Assembly (NCBI GenBank): GCA_944548615.1
Contig: OX155963.1
Span: 27,605,336-27,669,335, forward strand
From: Micropterix aruncella
Lineage: Eukaryota > Arthropoda > Insecta > Lepidoptera > Micropterigidae
Length of the DNA stretch: 64,000 bases
Direction of reading: 5' to 3'
The position numbers and the translations under genes are program-made. The notes below the pieces were generated by a model. The model did not search any database. It was not told where the DNA came from and saw only the letters and a program-made list of their open reading frames with translations. Positions 57,824 to 64,000 of this stretch are shown piece by piece; position 1 is the first letter of the stretch; every line of letters begins with the position of its first letter.

Positions 57824-58390
57824 TATCGCCCGTGAGGTGAGCGTAGAAGACTTGGGACGAAAATAGTCATCTGTCTAGTTACGCCACTACCCGTAAGAAG
57901 CTAAAGCCATACCGTGAGATAACTAGGTTAATCATGGGTCGACACTCGCGCCCTTACTTCCAGTTGCAACCAGATTGGTCTCCGAACTGATAGCGGTGAT
58001 ACGGTTTTCTAACGAATCTATCGCGGACCACGGCATCCTTTGCCCGGCTCTTCAGCTGGTATCGGATAGCCGAATGGTAGTTTTAAGAGTAGTTGCAGTA
58101 AGATTAACATCTACCCTACGCTCTATAGGAAACAATACTGTTTCCAGACTCCCCTGGCTGTCGGTCGAAATGCACAATCGATTGGCTGGCGCCGCACGGT
58201 GCGCAGACCCACCAGGAGCGACCGAAGGTTGACTGACTCCTAGGGGAAGCTGGCTCGCAGCCAAGGGTTCTCTCCGGGCTCGCTCGTATGCGTGCAGGCC
58301 GCCGGATGTGTGTTGACCCGTGCGTTTGGCCGACCCTACACATGGGTCTTAGTGGCCAAGTTGCAACAGCACCCATTAGCTCCCTAACAA
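57824..58390 (+). repeat. Dispersed repeat family A, copy A6
   Basis: It enters from the gap at cgtgaggtgagcgtagaaga and follows copy A4 to 'agcacccattagctccc'. It differs by an added gggaagctggctcgcagcca-type block near 58243-58262. Its left end is hidden by the gap. Confidence 0.7.
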
Positions 58391-58555
58391 TTTAGGAGTT
58401 CTAATTTAGGACTAAATGAGGCTAAATTAGAAAATGAAATATTTCGATTAATCTGCTTATTCAGCACAGTGCCAATGTAGCACGCTATAACCTGCGATAA
58501 GGCATAAATGGCCTTGTGCCATTATGCGATAGATGATGGGATAATTGTTAGGTCG
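58391..58555. other. Spacer
   Basis: No supported feature. Confidence 0.3.
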
Positions 58556-58740
58556 ATAGATGGTGGCATAGTGGTTAGGTCGCCTGACCTTACATCATAA
58601 GGTTTTGCGTTCGATTCTCGGCTGGCTCACTATTTTCCATTGGGATAAAATTAACAAAATTGCATTTTTATTTCTGTCGATCTAATGCAATAACAAGACA
58701 CACACTTACACTCACGTTACAGGCACATATACATATAAAC
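58556..58740 (+). mobile_element. tRNA-derived SINE, 3'-truncated
   Basis: The head 'atggtggcatagtggttagg' and B-box-like gcgttcgattctcgg are present. It stops at acatataaac before the 3' hairpin. A second SINE begins 65 bp downstream. Confidence 0.83.
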
Positions 58741-58804
58741 TAACGACAGTTTGGATTTTTAGAGAATGTTTTATTTCTGTCGTTCTGGTACTCCCATCTG
58801 GGAA

Positions 58805-59085
58805 ACGGCCCGGTGGCATAGTGGTTAGGTCGCCTGATGTTACTTCGTAAGATCCCGGATTCCATTCTCGGTTGTGTTACCATTTTCCGTTGGGATAAAA
58901 TTAACGGAATTGCATTTAATTTTCTGTCGATTAAATGTAATAACAATACTCACACTTACACACACGTCACACGCACACATGCATATATACACTTCATAGT
59001 AGGTTTGGTTGGAAGACATTGTCGTATAACAATAAACCCGCCCATTGTGAAATTTCACAATAAAGAATATAAACAAACAAACAAA
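58805..59085 (+). mobile_element. tRNA-derived SINE, full-length copy
   Basis: It runs from the head acggcccggtggcatagtgg to the tail aaacaaacaaacaaa. The 3' part has 'ttgtgaaatttcacaa', a perfect palindrome, and then taaagaatat. Confidence 0.88.
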
Positions 59086-59685
59086 TATTTTCGGCGCGTT
59101 TACTGGAAATATTCTGCCAAATCGAAATATTCTGATATTACTAATCTAATATTGCAATACCCTCACGCTTTTGGGTCATGTCCCAGAATCACAACTAGAG
59201 ATAATGCGACACTCGCATATGAGCAATTGTCAGAACAATTAGTCGGGAATTGTGTAACGTCCCCCATTACTATAGGCGGCGTTGCTTCCCGCCCCCAACG
59301 CAGTGACTAATAAAATTTAAATATCACAACTAATAAACACATTTATCGGGGAGTTTAGATGCGTTCGACCGTGCGACCCCTTGCGCGCGAGGTGCATTTT
59401 AACGATAACGTTCAGGGCCGGATTGGGAGTGAATAAAATTAAATTTCAAATTGGGAAATGGCAGCGAAAGATATTTAATTTTTTTATTTTATTATTATTA
59501 AGGAGAAGGATATTAGAGTAGTATGTAGTATATAGTGCGCAGGAGATCCACAATATATAGTGCCCAGGAGGTCTAAATCATTTAGACAACACATTATCAT
59601 TACCTTGCTCCGAGATTAATGAATATTTTAGGAAAACACTACGATAGTTAAAAAGTCACAGGTGGTTCTTAAAAAAAATCGCAGC
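59086..59685. other. Unclassified region
   Basis: The phrase 'atatagtgc' followed by g/c and cagga is repeated at about 59530 and 59556. No gene is supported. Confidence 0.35.
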
Positions 59686-60100
59686 GCTAGCACAGAATAA
59701 CTATCTTTGCGCAGTGGTGGTATATGAGTGTTAATGGTAAAGCATATTAAGCGTAACTCTCAGAGCGGCCTCGCGTTTTAATTAATTGTAATTAATTTAG
59801 GGCATAAATAAAAAATGTGGCTAAGTGCGATGCTAAAGAATTAAGCAATCGATATAATAAAATTAAAATAAGACACTCACCGCTTCAATTGTAGGACTAA
59901 TCGCTCCTGAAAATGTTCAAAATCAGTTTAAAGCCTTAATATCCAAGACAATAAGTAACTTTCTTGGGTCCAAATTGTAAATTGTTTTCTTATCGAGGGA
60001 TCCGCTTCGAAACTTTTTTAAATTAATGCTTATATTTTTTCGAAAAAATCAAAACTAAAATTCTTTTGATGTGGTCGTTCACAGGTATCATGTCACCTTA
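59686..60100. repeat. Duplicated 0.4-kb segment F, copy 2
   Basis: It is the direct-orientation partner of 54894-55320, diverged by scattered substitutions and small indels. It retains the minus-strand GTGAGT (59875-59880) in the same context. Confidence 0.7.
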
Positions 60101-60399
60101 ATGAGTAAAGGAAGAATGGTAATTGAATGTATATTCATGACATTTCAAGTATAGCAACTCATTTATACCTAGACAATTTATATACCCTCATATCTCTGGC
60201 AATTTAAATTACCTATATGTATATAAGAGCGAATTAAAAATTTTCATTTTATTACGAAATATTTTGTATCTGCATTAAATTCTTGGACTCCTTTTGTTTT
60301 TCAATGATTCATTTGATTTTTTCATGTTTACTCTGTAGGTTTTTAAAGAAAATTACTACAACAATTTCGTAACCATTTTGATCTTAGCTTTTAAAACCG
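60101..60399. other. AT-rich spacer
   Basis: No supported feature. Confidence 0.3.
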
Positions 60400-60570
60400 A
60401 TTGATTAGAAAACATGTTTTTCATAATATTACATTTTCCAATTACATTTTCCATTTCATATAAATTGGTGTCTTCCCTGAAACAGGCGCTGCCTAGTTAA
60501 GAGTGACACAGAATCATTGTATTTTATTATTTCTTATGTATTTTTTTGGATAAATTAATAAATAAATAGT
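60400..60570 (+). mobile_element. LINE 3' UTR fragment with (AATA)n tail
   Basis: 'aacaggcgctgcctagttaa' followed by gagtgaca, and attaataaataaatag at the end, match the arrangement at 39240-39340. Confidence 0.6.
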
Positions 60571-61090
60571 CTATTCGGAGAGTCGATAAAGCGTAAAGGA
60601 TAGCCGTTTTCTATTATTATTATTAATTGCGTTGACAATGCGTTGTATTTATTTCAGCTAGGTATTATTTTACTTTTGATATTTTTCTCATAACTTTTTC
60701 TTTCTTTCTCCCTCTTTTTTTCTTCATAACTTTCTATTCTCTTTCATTTAGTTTTAGGTCTATTTGACTAACTCTATTTAACGGAATTATATGTTTAATT
60801 TTAATGCTGATCTTATAATGGTTTTTGCGATTTATGTTTTTGTCGACCACATTTTAGGGCAATATAGTCATATGAGCATTTAAATACAATGTTTAAATAA
60901 ATTACTGTTTTATTGCAGCCCTCTGCTCCCTAAAACGGGTTTAAAATTCGCGTTAATTATTTTTATTAACCCTATCTGGGTATAGATATACATTAGATTT
61001 TCAAATATTATTATAAAATACAAATTAAATTACATTTCAAGATTACACAAAAAAAAAATAGAAAAATTTTCTCTAAAAATGTAATTAAAA
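60571..61090. other. AT-rich unclassified region
   Basis: No supported feature. Confidence 0.3.
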
Positions 61091-61695
61091 ATTCGCTTGT
61101 GTCGCTCAAAGACTTTCCCGGCAATTAGCCAAGGACGTCATAGGTATCATTCAATTTAAATAAATAGAATTGCAAGCGCGTAAAATTCCGAGCGAGCAAC
61201 ACAAGGCAATGAAAATTTATATTTGAACGTACCTACGTCGCGCTATATCAAAACGAGCAACGCCGCAAATTTAAATATTTGATTCTACCATACATTTGTA
61301 TGGCGGATTTTAAATACTATTTGTGTCGCCTGTATATGAGATATTCCAATCGATTTCACATGGTGATTTTCACCCAACAAGGCACCGTGTACCGAATTTC
61401 AAGTCTTTAAGTCCAATATTTCTAGTCTGAAGTATAACTAGCGCGCCCTCTGGTAGACCGATGTGAACCACAACCATTTAACTCTTGCCATGACCAAATG
61501 ACGCCTGCATGCCGAATTTCAGCTCAATCGGATATAGCGTTTGGGCGCTGTCGTGGAGGAATACACACAGACATACTTCTGTCTGGAGTTTTTTTTGATC
61601 GTCTCAAGGAGGGGGGGGGGGGATGTATATATCCGTCTTCATCGAGAAAAAAAAGTGCGTTCACAATACTTTACCTCCTCCTCGGTTGGTGGGCC
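61091..61695 (-). repeat. Dispersed repeat family B, copy B4
   Basis: The left end 'tgtgtcgctcaaagactttc' is followed by 'gtgtaccgaatttcaagt', 'aactagcgcgccctctggta', 'ctcttgccatgaccaaatga', 'tttcagctcaatcgga', 'ggcgctgtcgtggaggaata', a G run at 61610-61623, and 'cggttggtgggcc' at the right. It faces copy B5 in inverted orientation. Confidence 0.75.
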
Positions 61696-61714
61696 GTTAA
61701 ATTAAAAAATATAT

Positions 61715-61845
61715 TGAAAAGTAGCCCCAGTTGGATAATAGAATCGAATAAGCAAGGCTTTAAGATATTGCCATTCGGTTCATGTTATTTTTGTACCCAA
61801 AATCAATGTGTTATAGAAATTATTTCCTAAATAAAAAAATTAATC
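61715..61845 (+). mobile_element. LINE family C 3' UTR fragment
   Basis: It shares 'attgccattcggttcatgtt' and 'aaatcaatgtgttatagaaa'-type sequence with 38790-38880 and ends in ctaaataaaaaaatta. It sits between the two inverted family B copies. Confidence 0.65.
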
Positions 61846-62324
61846 CAGCCCTGTCTTCGCGGATCAACTGATTCGTCTGCGTAACCGTTGCCAGCGTTTG
61901 CGAGGTTGAGGGTGTGTTCCGCTCAAAATGGCATATGTTGACAATTTTCGGTGGCATCAGCCTCCGTCGCCTGCATAAAAGGGGGAAGATATGCAATGGA
62001 TCAGGAGATTGCGCGATATGAAATTTTATTGCAAATAAATCATTCTCGGAGATTTGCGTGTGAGATTCAATCGGGAAAATTGCATCGCTCATTCGACGCG
62101 TCCTCCATCCAGAGTTTGGGGCGATTCAGGACAGTGGCGTTAGAGGGAGAGGGGGGAGGGGGGGGGGGCATTGTCGGGTGTCTACGCTTTGAAAGCCCAC
62201 ACCATCCAAGATACTTGATTATTTCGATTCTTCATAATTTCCAAACCAGCGCAAAATAAAACACTTTAAATAAAATAACGATACTGCACTTCATAAGCTT
62301 CCAAGCAGTTTTACTTTACCGGTC
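61846..62324. other. Spacer between inverted family B copies
   Basis: Balanced composition, with a G-rich run at 62142-62169. Short frames on both strands (61951-62259, 61820-62092) have no recognisable product. Confidence 0.35.
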
Positions 62325-63118
62325 CACCAACCGACGTGGAAGTATCAGTTTACAGGCCCACCAACCAACGAGGAGGTAAAGATTGTGAAAGCGCTATTTT
62401 TTCCAGATAAAGACGGTTGTATATATTTCCCCCCCCCCCCCCCTCCCCCCCCCCCTCCCCCCCCTCCAAAGACGATTAAGACCACTTCCAATGAGGTCTG
62501 TCTGTCTCTGTGTGTGTGTGTATGTGAGTGTGTTTGTCTGTGTGTGTATTCTTCCACGATAGCGTTTAAACTCTTCGTCCGATTGTTCTGAAATTCGGCA
62601 TGCAGGTCATGGCAAGAGTTGAAAAGGTCATGGCATTGTGTTTGATATCGGTCCATTAGAGGGCGCGCTAGTCATACCTACTTCAATCTTGAAATATTGG
62701 ACTATTTCAAATTCAGTACACCGGTGCTTTGTTTAGCCGAAATCCCATGGTGAAATTTTGGTTGGAATATCGCATAACCTATACAAACAAGTGGCACAAA
62801 TAATATTGAAATTCTAGCATACATTAACTAAATAGTAAGGCCCTTAAAAACGGCGACGCTTTCGATTCGTGGATCGCTCGGAATTGGAATTCGATGCCTC
62901 ACGGCGACCCGCGTTTGCAATTCGATTTTTAAATTGATTGAGATGACGCGCGTTCGAAATTCAAATTTTTCATTGCATTGCATCGCATATTAACAGGAAT
63001 TTTCCCCAACTGCTCACCGACTTTATTTATGAAATGAATATTTTTAATGAAATAAGTCCCTGGCTACTTGCCGGGAAGGAGACACTGGCGATTGGGGTGA
63101 CACAGCCGATTTTTTTTT
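62325..63118 (+). repeat. Dispersed repeat family B, copy B5
   Basis: It starts with cggtccaccaaccga, then 'ggcccaccaaccaacgagga', then a long C-rich run (62430-62466) and a TG-rich run (62505-62550). 'catggcaagagttgaaaagg', 'ggtccattagagggcgcgct', and a terminal 'gctacttgccgggaagg' plus ggggtgacacagccgatttt follow. The poly-C tract gives a false Pro- or Gly-rich ORF. Confidence 0.75.
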
Positions 63119-64000
63119 GTAAATTTCTTAGCGCGTTGCTTCGCGGCAGGGCTGAACTGGCTCCCTTGGTGGTCCTCAACTAGAGACTGAAGAGGGGCCC
63201 ATCTTTTCGAGTGGGGGATCCGGAAGTTTCTTCCCGGGGGCTGAAAACCACTTTTTTCGCTAGTTTGGAATTTGAAAAGTATTCGAGTAAAGGCAAGATC
63301 TTTATCAAAAATGAAGCTTTTCTGTTGTAGTTTACGTCTTCAAAAACATAACATAAATAAGTCATATATCATAAACAGTCACCCAGGCTAATTCTAGTAA
63401 ATACTTATATTGCATATTCAATTAGGTACCTACTGAAAATTGTGTTATTTGACACAATCCTTAAAAGAAATAACATGGACACCTGAAAGTAAGCGCTGCT
63501 CAAAAGTTACCGATTATTGAAAAGTGTAAATCAGTACGGAAATCCACGTTGGGCATATAAATACGACAAATTACTGTAGATATCTAAACTCAAGCGATAA
63601 AGCGATCTTCCCTTAAAATACAGCATGTAACTCCCTAGATACATAATCAATTCGCATATCCTAGAACATCCAGTCAGGCAACTCAAACTTACTTACTTAT
63701 TTTTAATATTAAACTTTTTAATTTAATTCGTAATTTACAATAATATACAATTAAATGGACAACAAAAATCGCATAGTTTTAAACTGCTAACATGATATAC
63801 GAAAATCTGTTGCCAGTGATCCTATTTTATTTATAATTACATCACATTTTCGTCGTGTCCAATTGACGGCTAAAACCGCTCTTGGACGTGACAAAATAAT
63901 TGTGTTAGGTAGTAAGTCTCGTTACTACTCTTTATTGAACGTACATAGGTAGTCAAGAATTCAACTACTAGATTGTCAATCTATAAATATAAATATAAAT
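63119..64000. other. Unclassified region to window end
   Basis: 63150-63250 is GC-richer. About 63850-63895 holds an imperfect stem, gtcgtgtccaa and ttggacgtgac, which might belong to a LINE 3' UTR. No gene is supported. Confidence 0.3.

Noticed and set aside
57555..57870. Open frames across 57624-57823
   Set aside because: They consist of undetermined bases in an assembly gap.
62345..62656. Minus-strand ORF with a long glycine run (and the plus-strand proline-run ORF 62385-62591)
   Set aside because: Produced by the poly-C tract and TG repeat of family B.
1..64000. CRISPR arrays, bacterial operons or rRNA genes
   Set aside because: No regularly spaced repeats with unique spacers, no compact gene order and no rRNA signature. 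The content is eukaryotic transposon DNA.

Overview
This is a 64-kb stretch of insect-type nuclear DNA, most probably lepidopteran. It is AT-rich and intron/intergenic in character, and I found no convincing host protein gene, rRNA gene or functional tRNA gene. It is a mosaic of transposable elements of nearly every eukaryotic class: non-LTR retrotransposons (LINEs), a tRNA-derived SINE family, one LTR retrotransposon, Helitrons, a mariner relic, several MITE-like inverted-repeat elements, and two dispersed repeat families I cannot classify. The lepidopteran assignment is inference. It rests on the mix of RTE and Jockey-like LINEs, mariner, Helitrons with 'TCTATACTAATATTATAAAG'-type 5' ends, and the SINE structure. 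A 200-base run of N (57624-57823) marks an assembly gap.

Layout. 1-3046: a LINE with a long open endonuclease/reverse-transcriptase ORF, cut by the window edge. 3069-5016: a Helitron on the minus strand with a second Helitron nested inside it. 5-10 kb: inverted-repeat MITEs, a decayed mariner transposase and a 5'-truncated RTE LINE with target-site duplication. 10-23 kb: SINEs, LINE tails, an RNase H-bearing LINE relic, and repeat families A and B. 24823-34374: a 9.55-kb LTR retrotransposon with practically identical 1881-bp LTRs and almost no coding capacity, a LARD-like derivative of a Ty3/gypsy element. 34.4-44 kb: the interrupted AT-rich repeat, another Helitron, LINE tails, SINEs and an unusual pair of hairpins at 43763-43872. 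44-57.6 kb: LINE relics, MITEs, further A and B copies, and an RNase H LINE relic bounded by a 15-bp target-site duplication. 57.8-64 kb: family A, two SINEs, one half of a 400-bp duplication, and an inverted pair of family B copies.

How the parts relate. The SINEs share a 3' stem-loop and tail with several LINE 3' ends here, which suggests that LINE machinery mobilised them. The LTR element has kept only the C-terminal end of integrase, so its recent insertion must have used proteins from elsewhere. Nesting gives relative ages: a Helitron inside a Helitron; the LTR element inside an AT-rich repeat next to a LINE tail; an RNase H LINE inside the same AT-rich repeat; and an AT-rich insert inside that LINE. 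All comparisons were made by eye from the sequence. I ran no database search, so family names are assigned from recognisable motifs only.
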